Below, piece by piece: positions 28,256 through 37,671 of a stretch of 64,000 nucleotides of DNA. Location: positions 620,001 to 684,000 of the forward strand of contig NZ_JAUSQX010000001.1 of the NCBI RefSeq assembly GCF_030811535.1, read 5' to 3'. Under the pieces are notes generated by a model. That model worked only from the letters and a program-made list of their open reading frames with translations. It made no database searches and was not told where the DNA came from. The translations under genes were made by a program, and so were the position numbers. Position 1 is the first letter of the stretch, and each line of letters starts with the position of its first letter. The DNA is from Trueperella bonasi (GTDB lineage Bacteria; Actinomycetota; Actinomycetes; Actinomycetales; Actinomycetaceae).

Positions 28256-29953
28256 ATGGCTTCAACTGATAACAACTTCGCCCGCCCAATGTCCCCTCTT
28301 GACGAACGTGCCAACCGCTACGTTTTAGACCTTCTTGCGTGCACGCCAGAACTCGTCACCTCACTTGGCCAAGGAGACGCCGACGAACGTGAGTATTCAG
28401 ACTACTCCCCTGCCGGCGAGCAAGAGATGGCTGATCTCAAACGCGCCACACTCGCCGATATCCGCACGTTGGAGCCACTTGACGAGGTCGATGAGGTCAC
28501 CAAAGCGGCCCTGACAGACGATCTCGAACTCGAATTGGAATATTTTGAGCGTGGCGAAATTGGCGACATTAACGTCATCGCCTCGCCGCTGCAGGGCATT
28601 CACGAAATTTTTGACAACATGCGCCAGGAAACTCCCGAAGATTGGGAGCTGATCCTCGGCCGCCTGACAAACGTAGACAAGGCCCTTGGCGGCTGGAAAG
28701 AAACGCTTGAGGCGCGCGCCGATTCTGGTCCACCGCAAGCAGCACAGCAAATTCACCTCGCAATTGGTCAAGCCGAATCACTTGCGGCCGATGATTCAAA
28801 GCTGGTGGCGCTCGCACGCGAAGGCGCGCAAGTCGCCCCGAATCTGGCGGAAAAGCTTTTGGAAGCATCGATGGGCGCCCGCGCAGCTTACTCCGAACTC
28901 GCCGACTTTTTGCGTAAGAATATCCTGCCCACCGGCGTCGCCAATGAGGCCTTTGGTCGCGAACGCTACGAGCCGCGCATCCGAAAATTCACTGGAGCGC
29001 GAATCGACGTGGACGAAACCTATGAGTGGGGATTAGCGGAACTGGCGCGAATCGTTTCCGAGCAGGAAGCTGTGGCCAAAGAGCTTTACGGCTCGGGCGT
29101 AAGCGTCACTGAAGCGATGGACAGGCTCAACACCGATCCGGCCTACCAGCTGCAGGGAACTGAAGCGCTCCAAGAATGGATGCAAAGCACCTCCGATCGC
29201 GCCCTCGACGACCTCCACGGCACGCATTTCGATATTCCTGAACAGCTGCGCAAGCTCGAATGCATGATCGCCCCCTCGGGAACCGGCGCGATCTACTACA
29301 CCGGGCCCACAGATGATTTCTCACGCGGTGGCCGCATGTGGTGGTCGGTGCCAGATGGCACGGATACCTTCCACACGTGGCAAGAAAAGACCACCGTCTA
29401 TCACGAGGGCGTTCCCGGCCACCATCTGCAGATTGGAATGGCCACCTATTTGAAAGACACACTCAATGATTGGCGGCGCAACCTCTCATGGAATTCCGGG
29501 CATGGCGAAGGTTGGGCGCTCTACGCGGAGGGCTTGATGGCTGAGTTGGGCTACCACGAAGACCCGGCTGATTATATGGGCGTGCTCGATTCGGAACGGT
29601 TGCGCGCCACCCGCGTTGCCCTCGATATCGGCTTCCACCTCGGCAAGCCCTCCCCCGTGGGCTACGAACACATCAACCCGACGTGGAATCGCGAGGTCGC
29701 CTGGCAGTTCTTGCAGGACAACGTGGCTATGGACCGTTCCTTCTTGGCCTTCGAGCTCAACCGGTATTTGGGTTGGGCCGGGCAAGCGCCGTCGTACAAA
29801 GTGGGACATCGCATCTGGAAGCAGCTGCGCACCGACGCCGAAAAGCAGCCGGGCTTTGACCTCAAGGCCTGGCACATGGCGGCACTTTCCTTAGGGTCGG
29901 TTGGTTTGGACGTTATGCGCGACGCGCTGGCACGGATGGACGCCGATGCCTAA
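28256..29953 (+). CDS. DUF885 family putative metallohydrolase
   Basis: A 565-residue soluble protein, the usual length for DUF885. The distinguishing motif is YHEGVPGHHLQIGMA, an H-E-G-x-x-G-H-H zinc-site pattern, with GEGWALYAEGLM about 40 residues later supplying a possible third ligand. RRLRATRVALDIGFHLG-like and GQAPSYKVGHRIWKQL segments are also family typical. The activity of these proteins is poorly known; a zinc peptidase or amidohydrolase is likely. Its last 8 bp overlap the maf gene. Confidence 0.88.
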   Translation: MASTDNNFARPMSPLDERANRYVLDLLACTPELVTSLGQGDADEREYSDYSPAGEQEMADLKRATLADIRTLEPLDEVDEVTKAALTDDLELELEYFERGEIGDINVIASPLQGIHEIFDNMRQETPEDWELILGRLTNVDKALGGWKETLEARADSGPPQAAQQIHLAIGQAESLAADDSKLVALAREGAQVAPNLAEKLLEASMGARAAYSELADFLRKNILPTGVANEAFGRERYEPRIRKFTGARIDVDETYEWGLAELARIVSEQEAVAKELYGSGVSVTEAMDRLNTDPAYQLQGTEALQEWMQSTSDRALDDLHGTHFDIPEQLRKLECMIAPSGTGAIYYTGPTDDFSRGGRMWWSVPDGTDTFHTWQEKTTVYHEGVPGHHLQIGMATYLKDTLNDWRRNLSWNSGHGEGWALYAEGLMAELGYHEDPADYMGVLDSERLRATRVALDIGFHLGKPSPVGYEHINPTWNREVAWQFLQDNVAMDRSFLAFELNRYLGWAGQAPSYKVGHRIWKQLRTDAEKQPGFDLKAWHMAALSLGSVGLDVMRDALARMDADA

Positions 29954-30581
29954 GCGCCTCCTGCTCGCCTCGGCCTCCCCCGCCCGCAAGGCTACGCTCA
30001 TTTCGGCTGGGATCACGCCGATAGTGGCGGTTGCGGACGTGGATGAGGACGGCCTGCTTGCCGCCAATCCCGGGCTTCCCGCTGCGGGCCAAGTGGAGCT
30101 TTTGGCGACGGCGAAAGCGCGGGCAATCGCCAATCAGCTCGGCTCGCCGGCCGGTCTAGCCGCGGTCCGTCCGAGCGTCGTCGTTGGCTGTGATTCCATG
30201 CTGGAGATGGACGGGCAGATCGTGGGTAAGCCGCATACTGCTGAGGTGGCCCGTGAGCGGCTGCGGGCGATGAGCGGCCGGCATGGGGATCTACACACGG
30301 GCCATTGTGTGATCGATATGCAAAGCGGCGAAATGGCGGTTGGCACGTCGTGCGCCACCGTCTATATCTGCGAGCTCTCGGAGGCCGAAATCGAGGCCTA
30401 TATTGCAACGGGCGAACCCCTGGTGGTTGCGGGATCCTTCACGATTGACGGTTATGGCGGACCGTTCATTGAGAAAATCGAGGGCGATCACCACGGGGTT
30501 GTGGGGATTTCGCTACCGCTTTTGCGCAGATTACTCTCGGATCTTGGGCACTCGATCACGGAGTTTTGGGATGAGCGATAG
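29946..30581 (+). CDS. maf: Maf/Ham1-fold nucleotide pyrophosphatase
   Basis: A 211-residue protein opening with KRLLLASASPARKATLISAG, the S-x-S-P-x-R substrate loop of the Maf family, followed by VVGCDSMLEMDGQIVGKP, the central D-x-x-x family motif, and GPFIEKIEGDHHGVVG near the end. Maf proteins hydrolyse modified or non-canonical nucleotides to monophosphates and can inhibit septation when overproduced. ATG 29946 overlaps the DUF885 stop; the longer in-frame start at 29901 lies inside that gene and is rejected. The NUDIX gene overlaps its end by 11 bp, forming a small house-cleaning pair. Confidence 0.9.
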   Translation: MPKRLLLASASPARKATLISAGITPIVAVADVDEDGLLAANPGLPAAGQVELLATAKARAIANQLGSPAGLAAVRPSVVVGCDSMLEMDGQIVGKPHTAEVARERLRAMSGRHGDLHTGHCVIDMQSGEMAVGTSCATVYICELSEAEIEAYIATGEPLVVAGSFTIDGYGGPFIEKIEGDHHGVVGISLPLLRRLLSDLGHSITEFWDER

Positions 30582-31107
30582 TGCGGGTGGCGAGTTGAGC
30601 CCGCAAGAGCTTGCCGAACGTGAACGACGCCGGGCGCAGCGGCGTGCCCGCGGCGAAGACTTCGTGGATTGTGCCTGTGGGAATAAGCATTGGGGCTTGC
30701 TCGGCGCTGCCGGGATCCTGGCGTGGCGGCCAGCCGATGCCCTAGAACGCGTAGAGCCAGAGGTGCTCATGCAGTTGCGCGTCTCGTGGTCACATCACGG
30801 TGGCACCTGGGCTGTGCCGGGAGGTGCGATCAATCGCGGGGAAACTGCTTGGGAGGGAGCTCTACGCGAGTTCGCGGAAGAAGCTGGTTTCGAGCAGCTC
30901 GATGAACCGAATGGATCACACGTGCTTGAACATCCCGATTGGTCGTATACGACTTTCGTCGCACAAGTTTTAGATCCCCGAACTAAAATCTTGGCGAACA
31001 ACGAATCCGAGGACTTGCGGTGGGTTCCCGTCAGCCAAGTAGTCGAACTTGATCTGCTCCCACCGTTCCGGGATGCCCTACCGGAGCTCATTCGGTTCAT
31101 CCGCTAA
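30571..31107 (+). CDS. NUDIX hydrolase
   Basis: A 178-residue protein. The Nudix box GAINRGETAWEGALREFAEEAG fits G-x5-E-x7-REUxEExGU, so metal and diphosphate binding look intact. An N-terminal ~50 residues, rich in Arg/Glu, are followed by CACGNKHWGLLGAAGILAW, with a C-x-C pair. ATG 30571 overlaps maf by 11 bp; the longer frame is the antisense-type extension. It probably removes or reshapes a nucleoside diphosphate compound; the substrate is unknown. Confidence 0.88.
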   Translation: MSDSAGGELSPQELAERERRRAQRRARGEDFVDCACGNKHWGLLGAAGILAWRPADALERVEPEVLMQLRVSWSHHGGTWAVPGGAINRGETAWEGALREFAEEAGFEQLDEPNGSHVLEHPDWSYTTFVAQVLDPRTKILANNESEDLRWVPVSQVVELDLLPPFRDALPELIRFIR

Positions 31108-31239
31108 CCGGAAAAGAGACGTAGCCGATGCAAGCGGCCAATGGTTCTGGCGTCGTGCCCGCATTGGGTTGATGTACGTTTGCCGTCGGATCGCTCAGAT
31201 CCTTGAATCGGCCGTGACGACTAGCGATATAGTCGTTCC

Positions 31240-31587
31240 ATGAGGAAGATTCGTATCGCTTCACTCGCACTCAACACACTTGTGCTAGGTGCGCTTTCTG
31301 GTTGCAAAAACGCGAGCGCACCACCCGCTTCTAGCGCTACGACCCTCGCACCCGTGCAGGTTGAGCTACCTTCGATTATCCTGAAGAGGGCTGGAATGTG
31401 ATCGAACAAGGCCGCGCTGAACAAAAACGAGATTCTGACCATGTTTTCGAAATTCTCGAACCGATCGAAGTTGACGGGAAAACATTCCATGGTTACGAAA
31501 CACAATGGAATTCCGCGCATGCGCGACACGATCACCTGGACACAAGATCTAACTTGGCTCGAACACACCAACGTCTGGAACTCTTAG
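31240..31587 (+). pseudogene. Decayed small lipoprotein gene
   Basis: Starts ATG 31240 with a lipoprotein signal (basic MRKIRIA, then a hydrophobic stretch and LGALSGCKN as lipobox). After about 45 codons the useful frame moves: DYPEEGWNVIEQGRAEQK and FEILEPIEVDGKTFHGYETQ lie in a second frame, and RDTITWTQDLTWLEHTNVWN with a TAG at 31585-31587 in a third. Each piece has protein-like composition, so this is one gene of about 115 codons with two indels. No family recognised. Confidence 0.5.
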
Positions 31588-31618
31588 AAGTTAGAATCTG
31601 ACAAAACGCTCGGTTTTC

Positions 31619-31759
31619 TAGCCCTCCGATTCGTCGGCTTTGGAAGGCTCCTTCCCAGGTTCGTCGTACTCCTGATCCGCTTTGAGTCCGCACAATTTAA
31701 ACTGCGTGCCGCCGTGATGATCTAACGCAATAAACGATACAATGCAGCTCGCACCGACG
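31619..31759 (-). pseudogene. Possible remnant of a small membrane protein
   Basis: On the minus strand a frame ending at 31619 reads a hydrophobic segment (VPIVGASCIVSFIALDHHGG) then a charged tail (LKADQEYDEPGKEPSKADES). It looks like the end of a real protein, but no start with a ribosome site is visible and the upstream part falls into another frame. Weak support. Confidence 0.25.
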
Positions 31760-31803
31760 ATCGGAACATTCGGCCTAAACCGACTACACCTAAAGGGATA
31801 CGA

Positions 31804-32535
31804 ATGATATTTGGCGGCAAACGCAAACTAAAAAAGCCAACTCCGGAATTTCTGGCTCGAGAAGATGAGCTTGAACGCCACATCGCGGCCGCACCGCCGC
31901 TCACAGTGGTAACGGCAGAACAGCTATACAGCCCCGTCGTCGGGAACGCGCTACAGCTCTTTGAAGCAGGAGATTTTAGCGCCCTTGACGATAGGTATTC
32001 AACCTTGCCCGATATCGAACACCACACCATGTACGTGGTTGTTATGGGTAAACATCGCGAGCATATGGGCCACCAGAGAACGAGGAACGGGACTCGCAGA
32101 TACATTCACCGAAACCGGTCAGCAAGGCTGGGATTATTGGCTCCAGAACATCACTTTGCCGATGGACTATCGCTGCACCGGCGACAAGACGATCCTGCCT
32201 AGTCTATCGAGATCCCGCAAATATTCAGAGCCTGCAAACCGCTTACGCTAAGTTCATTCAAGATACCAACCCCAGTCCGCGCACCTTAAGGAATTGGCAA
32301 AAGTTCGCCTATTCACTGGTTTTGACATCTTTACACGAAGAATTCCTGCATGCCGCAGACCAGACACCTGGAATAGTTGACGCACCCGCCTGGCATCGCG
32401 GTTCCGATCCCGTTTTCGCTCTTTACCTACAGGAGAGACCGGGCAATTGCGGCAAGCTACCGCAGGGCGAACCCGATGCCGCAAGATCCCCACATGGACT
32501 TCTACTGGGGGATCCGCGGCCACGGGCAGGATTAA
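31804..32535 (+). pseudogene. Decayed gene for an unrecognised soluble protein
   Basis: Begins ATG 31804 (MIFGGKRKLKKPTPEFLARE) and stays open for about 80 codons to HTMYVVVMG. The protein-like sequence then moves to a second frame (ATRERGTGLADTFTETG, GWDYWLQNITLP), a third (NPSPRTLRNWQKFAYSLVLT) and returns to the first (DRAIAASYRRANPMPQDPHM, ending GIRGHGQD with TAA at 32533-32535). At least three shifts, all needing one base skipped, break about 240 codons. Its stop overlaps the converging citrate synthase gene by 4 bp. I do not recognise the family. Confidence 0.55.
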
Positions 32536-33863
32536 ACGATAAAGTCCATATCTTCTTCAAACTCGCGGTTCTGCTTCTTCCTTTCCGACATCGGCGTCCA
32601 CTCACGCTCGGGTGAACCAACATAAACCTGGCGAGGACGGCCGATCTTCTGGGCCGGATCCAAAATGAGTTCACGGTACTGCGCGATCCAACCGGGAAGC
32701 CGGCCAAGCGCGAACAGCGGCGTGAACATCTTCGTTGGGAAGCCCATTGCCTTATAGAGCAATCCCGTGTAGAAATCGACATTCGGGTAGAGGTTACGTT
32801 CCACGAAGTAGTCGTCTTCAAGGGCGGCCTGCTCGAGCTCCATCGCCATATCGAACAGCTCGGTATCACCCTTGAGGCGCCCCAAAATGTCGTCGGCAAG
32901 GCCCTTGACGATCTTCGCTCGCGGGTCGTATGACTTGTACACGCGATGTCCGAAGCCCATCAGCTTCACGTCATTGCTCTTATCCTTGACCTGCTGCACG
33001 AAATCCTTGATCGCGGTGCCGGATTCTCGCAAGTTATCCAGCATCACCAGCACAGCTTCGTTGGCGCCACCATGCAAGGGCCCCGACAGGGCACCAACGC
33101 CGGCCGCAACCGAGGCATAGATCGACGCCTGAGACGAGCCGACAAGGCGAACAGTCGACGTCGAACAGTTCTGCTCGTGATCCGCATGCAAGATCAGCAA
33201 CTTATCAAGCGCGTTCACGATCGTCGGATCGACGTCGTGTGTCTGGTATGGCAAGCCGAAGGTCATGCGGAGAAAATCTTCCGTGTAAGACTTGGTCGAA
33301 TCCGGATAGAGCAGCGGCAGGCCAGTGGCGCGCTTCGAAATGAAGGCGATCATGGTCGGCACCTTTGCCATCAACAGTACCGAGGCGAGGTCACGCTGTT
33401 CGGCATCGAGCGGATCAAGCGTGTCCTCATAGTAGGTTCCAAGACCAGCAATACCCGCCTGAAGAATCGACATTGGATGGCCAGAGGACGGGAAGGCCGT
33501 AAAGAAGCTGCGGAAGTCCTCGTGCAAGAGCGTGTGCTTTTTAATCCGGCGGGTGAAGGCCGCCAATGACGACGCATCGGGCAGCTCACCGTAAATGAGC
33601 AGATAGGCCACCTCAAGGAAGGAACCCTTTTCAGCCAGCTGTTCAATCGGGTAGCCGCGGTAGCGCAAGATACCTTGTCCACCATCAATGTAGGTGATCT
33701 CAGATTCGCACGATGCCGTGTTTGTGAAACCAGGGTCGAGCGTAGTCGTCCCAGTTTCGCCGAGCATCTGATTAATCTTGAAGCCGTCATTGCCTTCGAC
33801 AGCCTCTACTCGCTCAAGTTCGAGTTCTTGGCCGTTGACGATCAGCTGCGCATTATTCGGCAT
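32532..33863 (-). CDS. gltA: Citrate synthase (type II)
   Basis: A 443-residue enzyme of the TCA cycle, condensing oxaloacetate and acetyl-CoA. Active-site segments are visible: ADHEQNCSTSTVR, GPLHGGANEAV (first catalytic His), FGHRVYKSYDPRA (second His) and ALEDDYFVERNLYPNVDFY (catalytic Asp). The long N-terminal beta region (LELERVEAVEGNDGF) and length fit the hexameric type. It faces the decayed gene at its 3' end and is monocistronic. The pairing with monomeric isocitrate dehydrogenase in the same window is usual for actinobacteria. Confidence 0.95.
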   Translation of the reverse strand: MPNNAQLIVNGQELELERVEAVEGNDGFKINQMLGETGTTTLDPGFTNTASCESEITYIDGGQGILRYRGYPIEQLAEKGSFLEVAYLLIYGELPDASSLAAFTRRIKKHTLLHEDFRSFFTAFPSSGHPMSILQAGIAGLGTYYEDTLDPLDAEQRDLASVLLMAKVPTMIAFISKRATGLPLLYPDSTKSYTEDFLRMTFGLPYQTHDVDPTIVNALDKLLILHADHEQNCSTSTVRLVGSSQASIYASVAAGVGALSGPLHGGANEAVLVMLDNLRESGTAIKDFVQQVKDKSNDVKLMGFGHRVYKSYDPRAKIVKGLADDILGRLKGDTELFDMAMELEQAALEDDYFVERNLYPNVDFYTGLLYKAMGFPTKMFTPLFALGRLPGWIAQYRELILDPAQKIGRPRQVYVGSPEREWTPMSERKKQNREFEEDMDFIV

Positions 33864-33963
33864 CGCGTCTCCTTTGCGTCATTTCCCAAAATTCGGGAGC
33901 GGTTGCAACACAGATCACACTACCCGAATTCGCAAAATTTTCACTCTCTTAAGCTCAAGAGAT

Positions 33964-35100
33964 CTAGCGTGAAAAATTACCCAGCAATTCTGGAAGCCGC
34001 GCCAAACGTGCGCATGCCTGTTCGATAGCCGAATCCGCTGCCGTCAGCGCCATCCGCACATATCCCTCGCCCGCTTCGCCATAGAAAGTTCCCGGGGCAA
34101 CCACGATTCCAAGCTCAGCGCAGGCGTTGACAATATCCCACGACGACGCCCCCTCGGCCTTCGCCCACAGGTACAGCCCAGCGGCCGAATTAGGATCGTT
34201 GGTCAGCCCTGCGCTATCCAGTGCGCCGAGCAATTTCACGCGGCGCGCCGCGTATACCTTTCGCTGGGCCGCCACATGCGCGTCGTCACCAAGCGCGACC
34301 GCCATGGCGTGCTGCACGGGCTGCGGCATCATGAAACCCACATGCTTCCGCAACTCAATCATTGGCGTAATGATTTGCGGATCGCCCGCGAGCCACGCAG
34401 CACGATAGCCAGCCATATTCGACTGCTTCGACAGCGAATACACCATGAGCAAACCCGAAACATCGCCATCGCACACCTCGTCGGCAATAATCGACGGCGA
34501 GGTGGTCCCCTCCCAGCACAGCTCGGCATAGCATTCATCCGATGCGACGACGACGTGATTGGCACGCGCCCAGGCCACGATGTCTCGCAACTGGTCACGG
34601 CTGAGCACGTGACCGTTAGGGTTGCCGGGCGAATTGAGCCAAAGAAGATCGAGGTCGGTTGGCCATGTGGCCGGATCGGCGTCGGTATCTATCACAACCG
34701 GACTTGCTCCGGAAAGCCGCGCTCCGACGTCGTAGGTGGGATACGAAACGTTCGGAAAGCCAATGCGCGAGCCGGGCCCCAAACCTAAAAGCGACGGTAG
34801 GAGGCCCACCATTTCCTTCGAACCGATCGTTGGTAACACCGAAACATCGGAGGTGATTCCTCGGCGCCTTGCCATCCACTGAACGATCGCGCCCTGAAGC
34901 TCGCCGGTTCCCACGACGAGCGGATAGCCGTGTGCGTTCGACGCCTCTGTTAGTGCTTCTTGGACGATTGCGGGTGTGTCATCGACTGGCGTGCCAATGG
35001 TGAGGTCGCACACCCCGTCAGGGTGCTCGCCTGCCCGCTTTCGCGCGGGAACTAGGGTGTCCCACGGAAAATCGGGCAGGGAGTCAGTATGGAAGGCCAC
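33964..35100 (-). CDS. dapC: Succinyldiaminopimelate aminotransferase-like
   Basis: A 378-residue class I PLP aminotransferase. LTIGTPVDDTPAIVQEAL begins the enzyme, WLNSPGNPNGHVL and VASDECYAELCW bind PLP, and VYSLSKQSNMAGYR has the Schiff-base Lys. The GTG at 35100 lies 2 bp after the fdxA stop; the longer open frame to 35235 runs through fdxA and is rejected. The fdxA-dapC order is conserved in actinobacteria and supports the lysine/meso-diaminopimelate role, which also feeds peptidoglycan. Confidence 0.88.
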   Translation of the reverse strand: MAFHTDSLPDFPWDTLVPARKRAGEHPDGVCDLTIGTPVDDTPAIVQEALTEASNAHGYPLVVGTGELQGAIVQWMARRRGITSDVSVLPTIGSKEMVGLLPSLLGLGPGSRIGFPNVSYPTYDVGARLSGASPVVIDTDADPATWPTDLDLLWLNSPGNPNGHVLSRDQLRDIVAWARANHVVVASDECYAELCWEGTTSPSIIADEVCDGDVSGLLMVYSLSKQSNMAGYRAAWLAGDPQIITPMIELRKHVGFMMPQPVQHAMAVALGDDAHVAAQRKVYAARRVKLLGALDSAGLTNDPNSAAGLYLWAKAEGASSWDIVNACAELGIVVAPGTFYGEAGEGYVRMALTAADSAIEQACARLARLPELLGNFSR

Positions 35101-35102
35101 GG

Positions 35103-35426
35103 CTAATCGTTGATGCCTTTGGGCAGGGCAGCAATAATTGGATGATCCATCGCAATCGGCCCCATACTGGTAGCGCCGCCCGGGGAACCGATCTCTTCGA
35201 AGAAGTCCACGTTCGCCTTGTAGTAGTCCGACCATTCATCAGGCAAATCATCTTCATAGTAAATGGCCTCGACAGGGCAGACCGGCTCGCAGGCACCGCA
35301 ATCCACACACTCATCGGGGTGGATATATAGCATGCGCTCACCTTCGTAAATGCAATCGACAGGGCACTCATCGACACACGCGCGATCCTTCACATCCACA
35401 CACGGTTGGGCGATAATGTACGTCAC
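35103..35426 (-). CDS. fdxA: Ferredoxin FdxA (7Fe-8S type)
   Basis: A 107-residue ferredoxin. Two clusters are bound by [20 protein letters not shown] (3Fe-4S type spacing) and [18 protein letters not shown] (4Fe-4S, C-x2-C-x2-C-x3-CP). The C-terminal ~45 residues ([20 protein letters not shown]) are the usual FdxA extension. Electron carrier in the cytoplasm. Start GTG 35426 has a GAGAGG ribosome site. Cotranscribed with dapC. Confidence 0.95.
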   Translation of the reverse strand: MTYIIAQPCVDVKDRACVDECPVDCIYEGERMLYIHPDECVDCGACEPVCPVEAIYYEDDLPDEWSDYYKANVDFFEEIGSPGGATSMGPIAMDHPIIAALPKGIND

Positions 35427-35489
35427 GCTAAACCTCTCTTCATTAGCTGCAAGCAGTCCATATTTTTCACGGATAAATCTAGTATAAAT

Positions 35490-37271
35490 TCATCCGCACG
35501 TCACTGCATGAACCGGCTCATAGGTCCAAGTGTACTGATCTTTAGATTCGAGCTCCCCATTGAGGTGGACGTTTCGGCCGACTGTGATTGAAAAGCCACC
35601 CGCACCCGCCGGTGAAGGTACACAATCTGATGCGGGGTTTGTTCGTGTTTCAGGGTTCGTAAATGCGAACCTGTCAGACTGCCACACCTCCACATCCCAA
35701 TACTTTGTGGACCACAGCCGCGAATGTACCTGGCCATCGGCAACCCAAGACTCAACTAGCACACCGTAGGGAGTGTTGTTCTCCCAGATCATCGGCACCT
35801 GTTCGCCCCACAGAGTAGCTTCCAATCCCGCCGGATAGCGGGAAAAGTACTTGGTGTGCGGGCGGTGGTACACGTCTTCCATTCCCGCTCGGTAGCCGAT
35901 ATTGAACATGTTCGTCGAAAGCTGGGATAGGCCACCACCCATCGCCGTCGAATTGAAACCATTGGCTACCACACCCGAAGACACGAAACCGTGCTCCGCA
36001 TCGACCGGCCCTAGCTGGTCGCCCAAATGGAACTGCTCGCCCGGCTTGATGAGAGTGTTCGTTACCTTCGACGAGCCGACCACAAGGTTAGTCGTACGGA
36101 CGGAATCGGATGTGAGCGGCGTCGAAATTGACGAAACAACTTCCTTAATTCCCATATCTTCAGCGTCTTCGGTGGTGAAATCAGCTTCTTCTTCCACCAC
36201 GTTAGCGACGACGGTACGATCGCTACCCGCTGGAATTGCGAGCAGCTCCGCCGCGATTTGAGCAACATCTATAGATTCACCATTTTGTGACGGGGTGATA
36301 ACCGGTGCCCCCTCACTGATCGTGATGATGGCATTAGTTGGCGACGCAAGGACTTCACCTGCCCGCTCTTGGACAATCTCTTCGAGTCCGTCTTGATCCA
36401 CGCTCAACTTGGGATTACCGGCGTCGTTCGCGAATGTCAAAAGGTTTCCCGTTTGGGCCGGCTCAAGCTCCACCATGATTTCCTTGATCGTGATCGAAAT
36501 CGGGCCGGATAGAAGCGGATCGATCGCATCTGCCGCGAAGCTTTCCAACGCCTCGGTACTGAGAGCCGGCTCAACGGTGGTTGATGGCAGCTGAATCGGG
36601 GCATCGCCTGCTAACCAGCCATCCAAAATAGCCGCCTTCGACTCCTCCTCGACAACGCTCGAGCCCTCTTGCGCGGGTTGAATGTTCACATTGGCATCGG
36701 TGATCGTCAGCGTCGCGTCTACGGGCTCACTGGAAAGCGAATCCGAAACTTGCTTCACTTCCCCATCCAGTGCCTGGTCATCGGCAGTTAGAACCGCATC
36801 GATATTTTCTCCGCCCGAAATATGGGACCACATTTTCCTCGGGTGGAGGGAGAAGCCAATGAGGCCATCAAAGGTTTCATCGAGATTGACGGCAAGTTCG
36901 ATTGATTTAGGATCCACATGCTCGAGATTATCCGCGCTGGCTGACGTCACTTCACGCGGCTTGGTGAGCTCTTGTGCAAGTCCATCTTCAACGGCGGCGT
37001 ATGCATCAACCTTTGACATTCCGCCTACCGGTACACCCGACACGGCCAGCCCACTGGGCGTGCGATCTTGCAAAGCATAGGCGGCTCCCACATAGCCGCC
37101 AACGAGTAAGATGAGCACGGCGACAAGCACGAATGGCCAGCGGCGTTTCTTCACGGACTCACCATCCGATTCGGAAACTTCCTCACCTTCGGGCTCGTTC
37201 GTGGGTTGCTCGTCGTCACCAAGCCGCCTGTCCAACCCGTCGAGCAAGGTATCGTCCGACTTATCAACCAC
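35490..37271 (-). CDS. VanW / YoaR-type wall protein
   Basis: A 593-residue protein: acidic cytoplasmic tail (~45 residues), one helix (about 46-66), repeated beta domains (SGVPVGGMSKVDAYAAVEDG is the YoaR-like peptidoglycan-binding start; two related copies seem to occur), then the VanW domain with PGEQFHLGDQLGPVDAEHGF, GGGLSQLSTNMFNIGYRAGM and HTKYFSRYPAGLEATLW. It is anchored in the membrane and acts in the wall; VanW function is not known, although it occurs in vancomycin-resistance clusters. Start GTG 37271. Confidence 0.88.
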   Translation of the reverse strand: MVDKSDDTLLDGLDRRLGDDEQPTNEPEGEEVSESDGESVKKRRWPFVLVAVLILLVGGYVGAAYALQDRTPSGLAVSGVPVGGMSKVDAYAAVEDGLAQELTKPREVTSASADNLEHVDPKSIELAVNLDETFDGLIGFSLHPRKMWSHISGGENIDAVLTADDQALDGEVKQVSDSLSSEPVDATLTITDANVNIQPAQEGSSVVEEESKAAILDGWLAGDAPIQLPSTTVEPALSTEALESFAADAIDPLLSGPISITIKEIMVELEPAQTGNLLTFANDAGNPKLSVDQDGLEEIVQERAGEVLASPTNAIITISEGAPVITPSQNGESIDVAQIAAELLAIPAGSDRTVVANVVEEEADFTTEDAEDMGIKEVVSSISTPLTSDSVRTTNLVVGSSKVTNTLIKPGEQFHLGDQLGPVDAEHGFVSSGVVANGFNSTAMGGGLSQLSTNMFNIGYRAGMEDVYHRPHTKYFSRYPAGLEATLWGEQVPMIWENNTPYGVLVESWVADGQVHSRLWSTKYWDVEVWQSDRFAFTNPETRTNPASDCVPSPAGAGGFSITVGRNVHLNGELESKDQYTWTYEPVHAVTCG

Positions 37272-37304
37272 GTCTACACTCCTTGAGCTAGTACCCAGTT
37301 AACT

Positions 37305-37664
37305 CTATCTATGCGCACCACGTTTGTGTGAAGTTCGCCCAGAAATGAGCGGTGGGGTGACTATCGAAACGGCTGAGAGTACAACCCAAGCATTGGTAAA
37401 TCCGTGGTCGACGGCGGCCAGGTGGTCGTCGCCCGGCGGGAAGTACATGAGCACGATCGTGGTTACGAACGTCGCCAGAGCGTAGCTGCCCCACGTGGCA
37501 GCCTTTTTCCACTCCCACATCGCCCAAGCTCCGCTCGCCACGATCGCCGTCGCCACCAGGAGCCCAACTACGGGTTTATCAAGAGGGCCTGGATATACCA
37601 CCACTCCAAGCACACCGGAAAGGATGCCTGCCGCGAACGCAACGAAAACTGGAAACACTCTCAT
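37305..37664 (-). CDS. Small four-helix membrane protein, DUF6113-like
   Basis: A 119-residue membrane protein with about four hydrophobic segments and loops such as VVYPGPLDKPVVG and YFPPGDDHLAAVDHGFTNAW. The start ATG 37664 has GGGAAACG upstream; a longer frame to 37772 overlaps typA and is rejected. It follows typA by 7 bp and probably belongs to the same transcript. Family assignment from memory only; no function known. Confidence 0.6.
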   Translation of the reverse strand: MRVFPVFVAFAAGILSGVLGVVVYPGPLDKPVVGLLVATAIVASGAWAMWEWKKAATWGSYALATFVTTIVLMYFPPGDDHLAAVDHGFTNAWVVLSAVSIVTPPLISGRTSHKRGAHR

Positions 37665-37671
37665 CGTTTCC

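Noticed and set aside
29901-29945. Longer start for the maf gene
   Set aside because: It would place 15 codons inside the DUF885 gene; the Maf motif begins just after ATG 29946.
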